From Desulfoarculaceae bacterium (GTDB lineage Bacteria; Desulfobacterota; Desulfobulbia; Desulfobulbales; Desulfocapsaceae): a stretch of 49,603 bases of DNA. The notes under the pieces are model-generated. The model was not told where the DNA came from. It saw only the letters and a program-made list of their open reading frames with translations, and did not search any database. The stretch spans positions 1 to 49,603 of the forward strand of contig JAHYIV010000018.1 in NCBI GenBank assembly GCA_019429465.1. The letters are read 5' to 3'. Position numbers and translations under genes: made by a program. Each line of letters opens with the position of its first letter. Positions within the stretch are counted from its first letter, which is position 1. Of this stretch, positions 40,927-49,476 are shown one piece after another.

Positions 40927-41252
40927 TTCGAATTCTCCTCTTAAAAAAAATCTTGGCCCACCACCACGAACAGCGCGCCGGGAGAACAGTTATAACTGTT
41001 CTTTTTAGTGCCTTTCATCGGGGTTAGAATGCCACTGCAACTTCAGATAGTCAAATTCCGGATTACGGTTAAAGATGGTATAGAGCCATTTTATTTAATA
41101 AAATATACCTGCAATCATGGTAATATCAATTTTCTCTCTTAGAGTAGTCCCCATAACCGGGGATACGAGACAGCGCGGTCAGGAAATATCTCCCAACCAG
41201 TCAGCTTATCTCGCCACACCTCAGCCTTGAACCCACCGGAAACTAAAAACAA
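40927..41252. other. Intergenic region with a decayed duplicated leader and a deleted type A repeat
   Basis: No gene found. 40927-41060 is a diverged copy of the DNA at 44280-44400 (compare GAATGCCACTGCAACTTCAG with GAATGCCACACCAATTCAAG). A 22-bp type A remnant is embedded at 41005-41026. The rest, up to the lipoprotein start at 41253, is AT-rich and probably holds that gene's promoter. Confidence 0.55.
41005..41026 (-). repeat. Type A repeat, internal-deletion derivative
   Basis: TTAGTGCCTTTCATCGGGGT then TAG. It keeps the two ends of a reverse-oriented type A element and lacks the whole hairpin. The paralogous sequence at 44370-44380 (TTTTAGAATGCCA) looks like the same site without the element, leaving one TTAG instead of two. 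Confidence 0.7.
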
Positions 41253-42644
41253 ATGAAATTCGTCACGCCCCTCTTTTTATTTTTTTGGTTCCTCTTCATC
41301 TTGTGCCTCACCAATGGCTGCGCAACCTTGCCGAACGTCACTGAAATAATTGACGGAGCGCCGGCTGCCCAGAAACCTCGGCAGATCCTTTCGTCCAAGG
41401 GACTGGTATCTCCCCGAAAAAGCAAGGCCATCATGGCACGGCTGCAGCAATCAGTCAACCCGACCGATATTCTGGAACGTCACACGGCCGTAGTTGAATC
41501 GGTCACCGACAGTCCGCTGACCAAGGGGAACAAAGTCATCCTGCTCGCTGATGGTCAGGCTACCTATACCGCCATGTTTGCTGCCATAGAGAAGGCCAGA
41601 GACCATATCAACCTTGAAAGCTATATCATTGAAGATGATGAAACAGGCCGCGGATTTGCCGATCTGCTGCTGCGCAAACAGGCGGAAGGTGTCCGGGTAA
41701 ATATCATCTATGACAGCGTGGGCAGCATCAATACCCCCGCTGCTTTTTTCCAGCGTCTGAGCGATGGCGGAGTTCAGGTGGTCGAATTCAACCCGACAAA
41801 TCCACTGGAAGCGAAGGGGCAATGGGCACTGACCCACCGCGATCACCGCAAGATCTTGATAGCCGACGGCAGAGTCGCCATTATCGGGGGCATCAACATC
41901 AGCGAGGTCTACTCAAGCACTCCCTTCAGACGGAAAAAAAACGAAAAAGCGCCCATCCACTGGCGTGACACGGACATTCAGATTGAAGGTCCGGCCGTGG
42001 CTGAACTCCAGAAGCTCTTTCTTGACACCTGGCTGACGCAGCAGGGGCCGGAGCTTTCCGGGCAGAACCATTTCCCTGACCTGAAGGCCGAGGGTAAGGC
42101 CTTGGTGCGGGTGGTCGGCAGCACCCCGGGAGAGGACAACAGAATCCCTTTTATTATGTATGTGTCGGCCATCACCTTTGCCGAGCATTCGATACACATG
42201 ACGAACTCCTATTTCATCCCTGACGAGCAGCTGGTAAGGGCTCTTACTGATGCCGCTGAGCGCGGTGTTGATGTAAAGATCATCCTCCCCGGGGTCAGCG
42301 ACTCGAAGTTGGCATTATATGCCCAGAGGCATTATTATTCCGTTCTTTTACAGGCGGGAGTGAAGATATACGAGCACAGTACATCCCTGTTGCATGCCAA
42401 AACCGCGGTGATTGACAAGGTCTGGTCAACAGTCGGCTCAACCAACATGGACTTCCTGAGTTTATTAAACAATGACGAGGTGAATGCGGTTATCCTGAGC
42501 AAGGAGTTTGCCGCTGAGATGGAGAAGATGTTTGCCATGGACCTGGCTGATTCCACGCAGATTCAAGGGGATGAATGGGAGAACAGACCTTTATTACCCC
42601 GGATCAGAGAATGGTTCCTGAATTTATTCATCCAATGGTTGTAA
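41253..42644 (+). CDS. Phospholipase-D/cardiolipin-synthase-like lipoprotein
   Basis: 463 residues. A lipoprotein signal with lipobox LTNGC (FLFFWFLFILCLTNGC) is followed by two HKD phosphodiesterase motifs: HRDHRKILIADGRVAIIGG-IN in the first half and HAKTAVIDKVWSTVGSTN in the second. This is the cardiolipin synthase B/YmdC-like group, which exchanges or condenses phospholipid head groups, here anchored at the periplasmic face. Followed by an exported protein of unknown function, possibly in one operon (49 bp gap). Confidence 0.92.
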   Translation: MKFVTPLFLFFWFLFILCLTNGCATLPNVTEIIDGAPAAQKPRQILSSKGLVSPRKSKAIMARLQQSVNPTDILERHTAVVESVTDSPLTKGNKVILLADGQATYTAMFAAIEKARDHINLESYIIEDDETGRGFADLLLRKQAEGVRVNIIYDSVGSINTPAAFFQRLSDGGVQVVEFNPTNPLEAKGQWALTHRDHRKILIADGRVAIIGGINISEVYSSTPFRRKKNEKAPIHWRDTDIQIEGPAVAELQKLFLDTWLTQQGPELSGQNHFPDLKAEGKALVRVVGSTPGEDNRIPFIMYVSAITFAEHSIHMTNSYFIPDEQLVRALTDAAERGVDVKIILPGVSDSKLALYAQRHYYSVLLQAGVKIYEHSTSLLHAKTAVIDKVWSTVGSTNMDFLSLLNNDEVNAVILSKEFAAEMEKMFAMDLADSTQIQGDEWENRPLLPRIREWFLNLFIQWL

Positions 42645-42693
42645 CCGTTCGTCAACAATGGGTTCCTTAGCCACCTCAGTGGGGGCGAATCAT

Positions 42694-43641
42694 ATGAATG
42701 AAACAATTCAGATGGATACGAGCAGAAAAATTGCGACATTCTTCCTGTTCCTGCTGGTCGGGACTCTTCTTTTTTCTACCGCTTCCGCCTCAGCTGTCGA
42801 AAAGCCCCGACAGGGCCCAGAGAGCCTGCTCGATTCCTATCACAGGAACAGGGCCAGATTGGAGACAAGCAGCTTCGGCCTTCCACTCACTGTCGACTCT
42901 GCTGAGCTGGATGATCGCGTGCAGGTGGACGTCTACGGGATCTTCGATCATCCCTTCAGCAACATTGTCAAGGTGCTCAAGGTTCCGGCGAACTGGTGCG
43001 ATATCGTATCCATCCATCCCAACACCAAGGCCTGCACCGCCAGTGATCTGACGGGGGCATGGCAGCTGACATTTTACCTCGGCACTAAAAAGTATCAGCC
43101 TCCGGAAGATACACGCCAGGTCATTTATCGCTACCGGTACGAAGATCAGCAGCCGGGATATATGAACGTCACCCTTAATGCTGATGCTGGCCCCTTCGGC
43201 ACAAAGGACCACAAAATAAGGTTCGAGGCGGTACCTCTTGAAGGGGAAAGGACCTTTGTCCACGTCAGTTATGCCTACAAAGACAGTGCTGCGCTTCGCC
43301 TGGTGACAAAAATCTATTTTGCGACGATCGCTCGGGGCAAGGTAGGATTCTCAGTGATAGAAACAGACAGAAGCGGCAATCCCGTCTATATCAGCGGACC
43401 GCGCGGCGCAGTGGAGCGCAGTGCGGTCCGCTACTATTTCGCCATCCACTCCTTTATGAACACCTTGCGCCATCCCGAAGAAAACCGTTTCAGCATGAGA
43501 ATCAACGAGTGGTACGCTCTTGCGAGCCGCTACGGGAAGCAGCTCGTAGATATGGACAAGAAGGACTATCTCGCTTCCAAGACAAGGGAGCAGAAGGATC
43601 AAGTCAAACTCCAGCAGCAGATTGGCACGGGTCTTCAGTGA
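42694..43641 (+). CDS. Exported protein of unknown function
   Basis: 315 residues from ATG 42694 (GGGGGCG upstream); an earlier ATG at 42658 has no SD. Signal peptide (KIATFFLFLLVGTLLFSTAS, cleavage near ASA). The mature part is mixed alpha/beta: VQVDVYGIFDHPFSNIVKVL, then KVPANWCDIVSIHPNTKACT (two Cys that may form a disulfide), TFVHVSYAYKDSAALRLVTK and a basic helical tail (YLASKTREQKDQVKLQQQIG). I recognise no family with certainty; the first part vaguely recalls START-like lipid-binding folds. The lipid-active enzyme upstream suggests an envelope role, which is inference. Confidence 0.8.
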   Translation: MNETIQMDTSRKIATFFLFLLVGTLLFSTASASAVEKPRQGPESLLDSYHRNRARLETSSFGLPLTVDSAELDDRVQVDVYGIFDHPFSNIVKVLKVPANWCDIVSIHPNTKACTASDLTGAWQLTFYLGTKKYQPPEDTRQVIYRYRYEDQQPGYMNVTLNADAGPFGTKDHKIRFEAVPLEGERTFVHVSYAYKDSAALRLVTKIYFATIARGKVGFSVIETDRSGNPVYISGPRGAVERSAVRYYFAIHSFMNTLRHPEENRFSMRINEWYALASRYGKQLVDMDKKDYLASKTREQKDQVKLQQQIGTGLQ

Positions 43642-43675
43642 TGCTATAGCTCTTGTTGCCACCGAGATGAAAGGT

Positions 43676-43704
43676 GGGCTCAGCAGATGGAATTTGCTGA
43701 GCCC
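43676..43704. terminator. Hairpin between convergent genes
   Basis: GGGCTCAGCA pairs with TGCTGAGCCC around GATGGAATT. A perfect 10-bp stem between the unknown exported protein (plus) and the GlsB-like gene (minus). No long U-tract on either side. Confidence 0.55.
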
Positions 43705-43787
43705 CTGCAACTTAAAACTATATTTCTCGTACAATTTTATCTGGTTAGATCAACCATGAAAGTTGGTCTCATGAATTCAGAACACCC

Positions 43788-44039
43788 TCAACCTTTCTTG
43801 ATACGTTCGACAAAAAACAGCAAGGCCACGGCTCCCACAGCAGCTATCACTATCGAGCCGAGTATTCCGCCAGAGGCCATTGCCAGCATCCTGAGCAGAA
43901 AGCCGCCTACGACCCCGCCGATAATGCCAATAAGAATGTTACTCAGGAGACCAAAGCCCCCACCTTTCATAATGATTCCAGCCAGCCAACCCGCCACGGC
44001 TCCGGTTGCGATAAAAATCAACAAGCCTGTGATGTCCAT
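43788..44039 (-). CDS. GlsB/YeaQ/YmgE-family small membrane protein
   Basis: 83 residues, three hydrophobic Gly-rich segments: ITGLLIFIATGAVAGWLAGI, LLSNILIGIIGGVVGGFLLR, and GGILGSIVIAAVGAVALLFF. This is the transglycosylase-associated (GlsB/YeaQ/YmgE) family, often stress induced; the molecular role is unknown. It follows the DUF3185 gene by 18 bp and is probably co-transcribed. Confidence 0.92.
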   Translation of the reverse strand: MDITGLLIFIATGAVAGWLAGIIMKGGGFGLLSNILIGIIGGVVGGFLLRMLAMASGGILGSIVIAAVGAVALLFFVERIKKG

Positions 44040-44057
44040 TGTTTTTCCTCAATCTTA

Positions 44058-44279
44058 TCAGTTTTTTTTGCTTCCATAAATCAGTAGCACGCCACCAATC
44101 ACTATCGCCCCGATGCCGGCCCAGACCGGGATATTGACCGTTTCTGTTTCCTCTACTGACAACTCGATCGGGCCCAGCTTGGCCTTCTGGGTATCCTTGG
44201 TGTAGCTGAAACTGCCATACGCCAGCCCCAGGGCACCGGCCAGGATCAGTGCGATTGCTGCAATCTTGACTGCGTTCAT
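44058..44279 (-). CDS. DUF3185-like small membrane protein
   Basis: 73 residues with two membrane helices (KIAAIALILAGALGLAYG and IPVWAGIGAIVIGGVLLIYG) joined by a short polar loop (KLGPIELSVEETETVN). ATG after AAGGAG. Family function unknown; often beside GlsB-type genes. A truncated duplicate of its first helix and leader lies at 40789-41060. Confidence 0.85.
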   Translation of the reverse strand: MNAVKIAAIALILAGALGLAYGSFSYTKDTQKAKLGPIELSVEETETVNIPVWAGIGAIVIGGVLLIYGSKKN

Positions 44280-44423
44280 TTCATCTCCTTCCTTCTCTTA
44301 AAGAAACTCCTGGTTCCTCACCACCCTAAGCGCGGCGGCAAGTGCTTATAAAGTGTCCGCTTTTAGAATGCCACACCAATTCAAGGGAGTCAAATTTTGT
44401 GATTAACCAGAAAGATATTGCAG

Positions 44424-45278
44424 CTATGGGCCTTCCAGCGGGTGAATAAGCGCCGCAATCTGTTCCAGACCCTTGACAAAGGTCATGGGCGAGGGGCTGC
44501 AGATGAGATCCGGGTCGACGACAAAGATCTGTTTATTCTGCACCGCCGAGATGGGTTTAAAACGCTGCCACGCCTCCTTTTCCCTGGCGCCTGTCCCCCC
44601 TTCGCTGCCCATGATGGCGACAATAATCACATCCGGGTTATGGGCAGTCACCTTTTCATAGTTATAGCGGCCATCACTCTGACCACCAGCAATGTTGATC
44701 CCGCCGGCCAGGACGATAAAGTCATTGGTAAAGGAATTTTTCACCGAGGCAAAGAGGGGATGAGCACCGACCTGCAGGAACACCTTCTTTTCAGGAAGAT
44801 CCTTGACCCGCTGCTGAATGACCAGAACTTCCTGCTGAGCTTCAGCGATGATAGCGCGGGCCCTGGCCTCAAGACCCAGGAGTCTTCCCAACTCCAGAAA
44901 CTGGTCACAGATCGCAACAAAGCTTGACGGCTGCCGGAAATGCACCACCCGCACCCCCGATGCCGCCAGCTGGGCCACCTGCTGCGGACTGGTCAGCCCG
45001 GTGGCCAGGATCAGATCCGGCTGTAGCCCCAGGATCTGTTCGATATTGAACTGCATCACCGAACCGATCTTCACCTTGTCACGGGCTGCATCAGGATGGA
45101 CGCAATAGCTGGTATTGGCCACCAGACGATCACCTGCCCCCAGCAGAAAGACATTTTCGGTGTTGATCGGCCCGAGCGAGACGATACGCTGCGGAAAGTG
45201 TTCCTCCTGACTCAAAGCAGAATCAGGAGGCCAGGCTAGTGCCACAGCCAGCAAAAGAATCAGAATAAATTTCGACAT
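44424..45278 (-). CDS. Periplasmic B12-binding protein of an ABC importer (BtuF-like)
   Basis: 284 residues from ATG 45278, which begins a proper signal peptide (MSKFILILLLAVALAWPPDS); a longer frame to 45341 reads through a poor leader. Class III binding-protein fold: QRIVSLGPINTENVFLLGAG, LGLQPDLILATGLTSPQQVA, DFIVLAGGINIAGGQSDGRY, HNPDVIIVAIM. The btuB-like receptor lies 50 bp upstream under a cobalamin riboswitch, so the ligand is probably a corrinoid; heme or siderophore cannot be excluded from fold alone. The BtuC and BtuD partners are not next to it here. Confidence 0.87.
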   Translation of the reverse strand: MSKFILILLLAVALAWPPDSALSQEEHFPQRIVSLGPINTENVFLLGAGDRLVANTSYCVHPDAARDKVKIGSVMQFNIEQILGLQPDLILATGLTSPQQVAQLAASGVRVVHFRQPSSFVAICDQFLELGRLLGLEARARAIIAEAQQEVLVIQQRVKDLPEKKVFLQVGAHPLFASVKNSFTNDFIVLAGGINIAGGQSDGRYNYEKVTAHNPDVIIVAIMGSEGGTGAREKEAWQRFKPISAVQNKQIFVVDPDLICSPSPMTFVKGLEQIAALIHPLEGP

Positions 45279-45328
45279 TTTTGAGTTGAGCCCTTTTCCC
45301 TTCTCTCTCCAAGAAAGGGTTGGATATG

Positions 45329-47353
45329 TTAAAATTCCCATTTCAAACCGACAAAGACAGAACGCCCCGGCATGGGGTAGCCCTTGACATAGGCGTAGTC
45401 CTCGTCAAAGATGTTGCGCAGCTCGCCACGAACGGTGAAATCACCCAGAGCCGCACTCTGCAGAAAACGATAGCTGAGCATCAGGTCGGTGACCACAAAG
45501 CTGCCCAGCTCCACCACCTCATAGCTCTCTTCCCAGTCATCCACCTGCTGGGGCCCGGTGTAGGAGACATTGACGCGGCCGGAGAATCCGGCCTTGTCAC
45601 CAAAGGCCAGCCCGCTTGACAGGGTCAGATCGCTCGTATAGGTCAGATCAAGGCCGGTGGCGTCATCCTCATAGTGGTTGAGCCAGGTCATGTCCACAAA
45701 GGGCCGAACCTCCCAGGCCCAGCGCAGAGGAATACCGACATCATAAGAGAGAGCGGCCTCCAGACCGTTGATGGTGGCGCTGCCCAGATTGGTATAGGAA
45801 CTGGCCCCATCGGCCAGTCTGCTGCGCACGATCTTGTCATCAAAATCAGTGGCAAACCAGGTGAGCGAACCAGAGAGTCCGGACTTGTTATATTCGGCCC
45901 CGCCCTCCCAAGTCAGGCTTTTTTCCGGATCGAGCTCGGGATTGCCGACAGTGCGGATACCATAGGCCTCGATATCGATGGCGAGCTGATCAGCCGAGGG
46001 CATGACAAATCCCTGGGCTATCTGGCCCCGCAGCTTGAGGGCATCGGTCACCATCCAGGCCAGACCCAGCTGCGGGGTAGTCTGAGTGGTATCCTCGCTG
46101 CGGCCGGCGGGCTGCTCCACCTTCACCGTGTACCAGTCCTGACGGATACCACCGGAGACAAAAACCCGTTCCTCAAAGAGCCCGACCTTGGCCAGCAGAA
46201 AGAGGGCCGGATTCTCATAGCTGCTTCGCTGCGGGCTCCAGCTGTTTTCCACCTCATAGCGCAGCCAGTCGAGACCGGTGGTCAGGGCCAACTTCCCGAA
46301 GAGTCCGCTCACCTGGGCCTGGGCCCCCTGCTGATCAGTGCTGTTGCGGGAGGAGATGCCGTCATCCCAGCCGGAGGGATTTGAGGCCACCGGATCAACC
46401 CAGACACTGGTATCCCTGCCGAAGAAATAGCGACCCATCCACTGGTAACGGCCGGAACTGTTCTGACCGTTGTAGCGGCTATCTACGGAATAACTGCTTT
46501 TATCATTATAGTTATCTGTATCATTGGTACTCAGATAGCCTGGATCGCCAACGTAACCGGCATCAAAGTCGGTCACGATCACCCCGAAACGGTTATTGGG
46601 CGCAAACTCATAGCCCACATTGGCGCTGGCTCCGACCTGAGAGTCGATCCCGGTATTGGCAAATCGAGCACCGCTACCCGTGGTATAATCATCCTGTCTT
46701 TCATACGAAAAGGCCCCGGAAAAATCAAACCCTTGATTTTTCGCTGTGCCGCCGACTGCCGCCTCGGCCGTCCCGAAGCTGCCGCCACCGGCCTCGACCA
46801 CGACTGAGTTCTTCGCTCCCTGGCGGGTGATGACGTTGACCACCCCGCCCATGCCGCCGGAACCATACTGGACCGCGCCCGGTCCGCGGATAATCTCGAT
46901 CCGCTCCACATTTCGGGTCATGATCCTGGCCAGATTACCGGTTCCGGCCCGGCGGCCGTCAAGCAAGACCAGCACATGGCCCTGGAGATCATTGCCGTGG
47001 CTCTCGGTACGGAATCCACGGATGCCGATAGTAGTCAGCGCCCCCGGATATTTTTGGATATGGCCGGCGCCCTTTGCCGCCATCAGATCACCGACCGTAT
47101 CGGCACCCGAGCGCTCAATCTCCTCCCGATCAATCACCATGAGACTGGCGCTGACCTCGCTCCTCTTCTCCGGAATACGACTGGCGGTGATGGTCAGATA
47201 GGTCTTGCCGTTAATGATCTCGACCCCCGGCACAACATCAGCAGCCGGATCTGGCTGCGACACAGACTCCGCAGCCAGTCCAGCGCTGCCGGTAAGACAG
47301 AACAGGGCGCATGCCCCTCCACCCACAATCAGTCGTGAAGAGTGCTTCTTCAT
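45329..47353 (-). CDS. TonB-dependent outer-membrane receptor for cobalamin (BtuB-like)
   Basis: 674 residues from ATG 47353 (AAGGAG upstream); signal peptide (RLIVGGGACALFCLTGSAGL, then AAE). A plug domain (ASRIPEKRSEVSASLMVIDR, then IGIRGFRTESHGNDLQGHVL, RIEIIRGPGAVQYGSGGMGG) is followed by a 22-strand barrel ending in Phe (SVFVGLKWEF). TonB-box-like TYLTITAS precedes the plug. Control by a cobalamin riboswitch and the BtuF-like neighbour point to corrinoid uptake across the outer membrane. Confidence 0.93.
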   Translation of the reverse strand: MKKHSSRLIVGGGACALFCLTGSAGLAAESVSQPDPAADVVPGVEIINGKTYLTITASRIPEKRSEVSASLMVIDREEIERSGADTVGDLMAAKGAGHIQKYPGALTTIGIRGFRTESHGNDLQGHVLVLLDGRRAGTGNLARIMTRNVERIEIIRGPGAVQYGSGGMGGVVNVITRQGAKNSVVVEAGGGSFGTAEAAVGGTAKNQGFDFSGAFSYERQDDYTTGSGARFANTGIDSQVGASANVGYEFAPNNRFGVIVTDFDAGYVGDPGYLSTNDTDNYNDKSSYSVDSRYNGQNSSGRYQWMGRYFFGRDTSVWVDPVASNPSGWDDGISSRNSTDQQGAQAQVSGLFGKLALTTGLDWLRYEVENSWSPQRSSYENPALFLLAKVGLFEERVFVSGGIRQDWYTVKVEQPAGRSEDTTQTTPQLGLAWMVTDALKLRGQIAQGFVMPSADQLAIDIEAYGIRTVGNPELDPEKSLTWEGGAEYNKSGLSGSLTWFATDFDDKIVRSRLADGASSYTNLGSATINGLEAALSYDVGIPLRWAWEVRPFVDMTWLNHYEDDATGLDLTYTSDLTLSSGLAFGDKAGFSGRVNVSYTGPQQVDDWEESYEVVELGSFVVTDLMLSYRFLQSAALGDFTVRGELRNIFDEDYAYVKGYPMPGRSVFVGLKWEF

Positions 47354-47402
47354 TTCTTTCTCCTTGAAAAAGATCCGGATCCGGGGCCGCCGGAAAAAAA
47401 GC

Positions 47403-47441
47403 AAAAAAATCCCCGGACCAATATAAATTGATCCGGGGATT
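47403..47441 (-). terminator. Riboswitch expression platform: intrinsic terminator before btuB
   Basis: On the minus strand AATCCCCGGATC pairs with GGTCCGGGGATT across a loop containing AATTTATATT, followed by TTTTTTGCTTTTTTT. It lies between the cobalamin aptamer and the btuB start, the usual place for transcriptional attenuation by bound B12. Confidence 0.85.
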
Positions 47442-47499
47442 GCCTTTTTTTATCCACAGATGACGCAACGCCGCCCCTTGTCCACGGGAACAGCCGTTC

Positions 47500-47675
47500 T
47501 TTCTTTCAGACAGGTCTTCTGACTCCCGGATCGTCCTCCCTGTTGCGCCTTCCCATCCTGATACTCCAGGTCAGTGGCTTGATTGCAACGGTCGTCCCCG
47601 GTCACAGCGGCGGGCCCGTCCCGGATTGTCACCGGGTTCCCTTTTAAGCTCTGTTACGAGCATCTGAAAATTTCT
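47500..47675 (-). ncRNA. Cobalamin (B12) riboswitch
   Basis: On the minus strand the conserved aptamer pieces occur in order: GGGAACCCGGTGACAATCCG, GGACGGGCCCGCCGCTGTGA, AAGCCACTG, GGGAAGGCGCAACAGGGAGG and GAGTCAGAAGACCTGTCTG. These are the B12-box and core of AdoCbl-class riboswitches. With the downstream terminator it should shut off btuB and btuF when the cell has enough B12. Confidence 0.95.
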
Positions 47676-47948
47676 GGTCAACGTTTACCTATAAGAGCAA
47701 CACAAGTCAATAATAAAAGAAATGCCCTGTCATCATCGTGCCATGCTCGACATTGGTATTTCTCCGGCATCCAAAAAACTGCCATGACCTCATCATAGAA
47801 TAAAATTCCGGCAAAAGGAGTGGCGTAAAAAATGTCATGGCAGAAAAAAAACGAGGAAACTGTTGACAAGAGAGCACTCTTCTACGAGAATAATAACAGG
47901 GTCTGGGCAACACGAGAATCAATATCATTCACAAGGAAAACAACTACG

Positions 47949-48344
47949 ATGAATCTGGAAAACTATTTCACGACAACAAAGGGCGTAGGCGTTATGGCCA
48001 CCAGTGAAGAAAACGGTGTGGTGGACACGGCAATCTATTCAAGACCCCATGTCCAGGGGACAGACGAAGTCGCCTTTATCATGCTCGACCGGCTCACCCA
48101 CCAAAATCTGCAGACCAACACCCATGCAAACTATCTTTTTCTGGAGGATGGACATGGCTACAACGGAGTCCGCCTTTTTCTGACCAAACTGGATGAGAGC
48201 ACAGACCAGGAGCTGATCGCCACCCTGTCCAGTCGTCATCTCAGTCCTGAAAATGACCGGTTGCGAGGTGAAAAATTTCTGGTCCGCTTCAAGGTAAATA
48301 AAGTGCTTAAGCTCATTGGCGGCGAGGAGATAGCCATTGACTGA
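47949..48344 (+). CDS. Pyridoxamine 5'-phosphate oxidase-like flavoprotein
   Basis: 131 residues from ATG 47949 with AAGGAAA upstream; a longer frame from 47832 has no such site. Split-barrel FMN-binding fold: GVGVMATSEENGVVDTAIYS, then EVAFIMLDRLTHQNLQTNTH, ANYLFLEDGHGYNGVRLFLT and FLVRFKVNKVLKLIGGEEI. Such small PNPOx-like proteins bind FMN or heme; substrate unknown. Transcribed toward the epimerase gene 144 bp downstream. Confidence 0.85.
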   Translation: MNLENYFTTTKGVGVMATSEENGVVDTAIYSRPHVQGTDEVAFIMLDRLTHQNLQTNTHANYLFLEDGHGYNGVRLFLTKLDESTDQELIATLSSRHLSPENDRLRGEKFLVRFKVNKVLKLIGGEEIAID

Positions 48345-48488
48345 GTCTTTCCACTCCCTGCCACAGACAACTCCAAGAGGGCGGCAAGGTGCAGACGGCC
48401 ATCAACCGGCTGGCAGCAGCCACCTGGATCAAAACCATCCTCTGGAGTCTGCTGTTTTTGCCGATATCATTTTTCTGGAGCAAACATC

Positions 48489-49418
48489 ATGGGCGCACTG
48501 ATCACTGGCGGGTCAGGTTTTGTTGGTCAACGTCTGGCCAAAAGATTATCCCGGCCGATTATTGCCGGTCGCAGCATAGAGAAGATAAAACATCTGTTTG
48601 CCGACAGTGAGGTTCGCAAATGGGATGGTTCACCGCACGCCGATCCGTCTTTTCTTGATGGTGTGGATACCATTTTTCATTTAGCAGGAGAATCGATTTT
48701 TCACGGCCGCTGGGATACAGCCAAGAAAGAACGGATACGGGCCAGCCGTATTGACGGGACCCGTAGCCTGGTGGAGCTCATTGCCGGAGCGGACAAGAAA
48801 CCGACAACCCTGATCTGTTCCTCTGCTGTCGGCTACTACGGCTCGCGAGGAGACGAAATACTGACAGAACGCTCCGCACCCGGCAATGATTTCCTGGCTC
48901 AGGTGTGCAGGGACTGGGAAGAAGAGGCGCTAAGAGCAGAAGAGCATGGTGTTCGGGTGGTGCTGATCCGTACCGGTGTGGTGTTAGGAGACAAGGGCGG
49001 GGCCTTGGCCCAGATGCTGCCTCCTTTCAGATTGGGCCTGGGAGGCAGATTAGGGAATGGTCGTCAATATATGTCCTGGATCCATATTGACGACCTGACC
49101 GCCATCATGCTCCATGCGATGGAGAATCAAAACCTGCGAGGCCCGATCAATGCGGTGGCACCGCTCCCGGTAACCAACAATGATTTTACCCATGCCCTGG
49201 CAGCCACCCTGCATCGACCGGCCTTTCTGCCTGTACCCGGCCTGGCCCTCAAGATCGTCTTGGGTGAGTTTGCCGACGTGTTGCTGAGCTCCCAGCGCGT
49301 TATACCGGCAGCGCTGCAACAGGCCGGCTACACCTATGCTTTTCCGAAGATCGAGGAGGCCTTGAAAAGGCTATTACCAGACCATCCCGGCTTAATCCTC
49401 CCTGACCGAGAGGATTAA
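48489..49418 (+). CDS. TIGR01777-family epimerase (YfcH-like, NAD(P)-binding)
   Basis: 309 residues, ATG after GGAG at good spacing. Extended SDR fold: nucleotide loop ALITGGSGFVGQRLAKRL, TIFHLAGESIFHGRW, SSAVGYYGSRGDEILTE (active-site YxxxR-type variation), VRVVLIRTGVVLGDKGGALA, YMSWIHIDDLTAIMLHAM, and a C-terminal DUF1731-type tail (VLLSSQRVIPAALQQAGYTY). Widely conserved but of unknown substrate; it is a sugar-nucleotide epimerase homologue. Ends in a terminator hairpin. Confidence 0.92.
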   Translation: MGALITGGSGFVGQRLAKRLSRPIIAGRSIEKIKHLFADSEVRKWDGSPHADPSFLDGVDTIFHLAGESIFHGRWDTAKKERIRASRIDGTRSLVELIAGADKKPTTLICSSAVGYYGSRGDEILTERSAPGNDFLAQVCRDWEEEALRAEEHGVRVVLIRTGVVLGDKGGALAQMLPPFRLGLGGRLGNGRQYMSWIHIDDLTAIMLHAMENQNLRGPINAVAPLPVTNNDFTHALAATLHRPAFLPVPGLALKIVLGEFADVLLSSQRVIPAALQQAGYTYAFPKIEEALKRLLPDHPGLILPDRED

Positions 49419-49421
49419 GCC
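49389..49421 (+). terminator. Terminator of the epimerase gene, overlapping its stop codon
   Basis: GGCTTAATCCTC pairs with GAGGATTAAGCC around CCTGACCGA, followed by TTGTAAAAATTT. A 12-bp perfect stem that includes the last codons. Confidence 0.7.
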
Positions 49422-49476
49422 TTGTAAAAATTTCCAGCAACTTTGCTATTGATCCCTTATCTGTAAAAGAGGAACT

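Noticed and set aside
48389..48610. 73-codon frame with a hydrophobic stretch before the epimerase gene
   Set aside because: It starts with GTG without an SD and runs over 120 bp into the epimerase in another frame; the epimerase SD lies within it.
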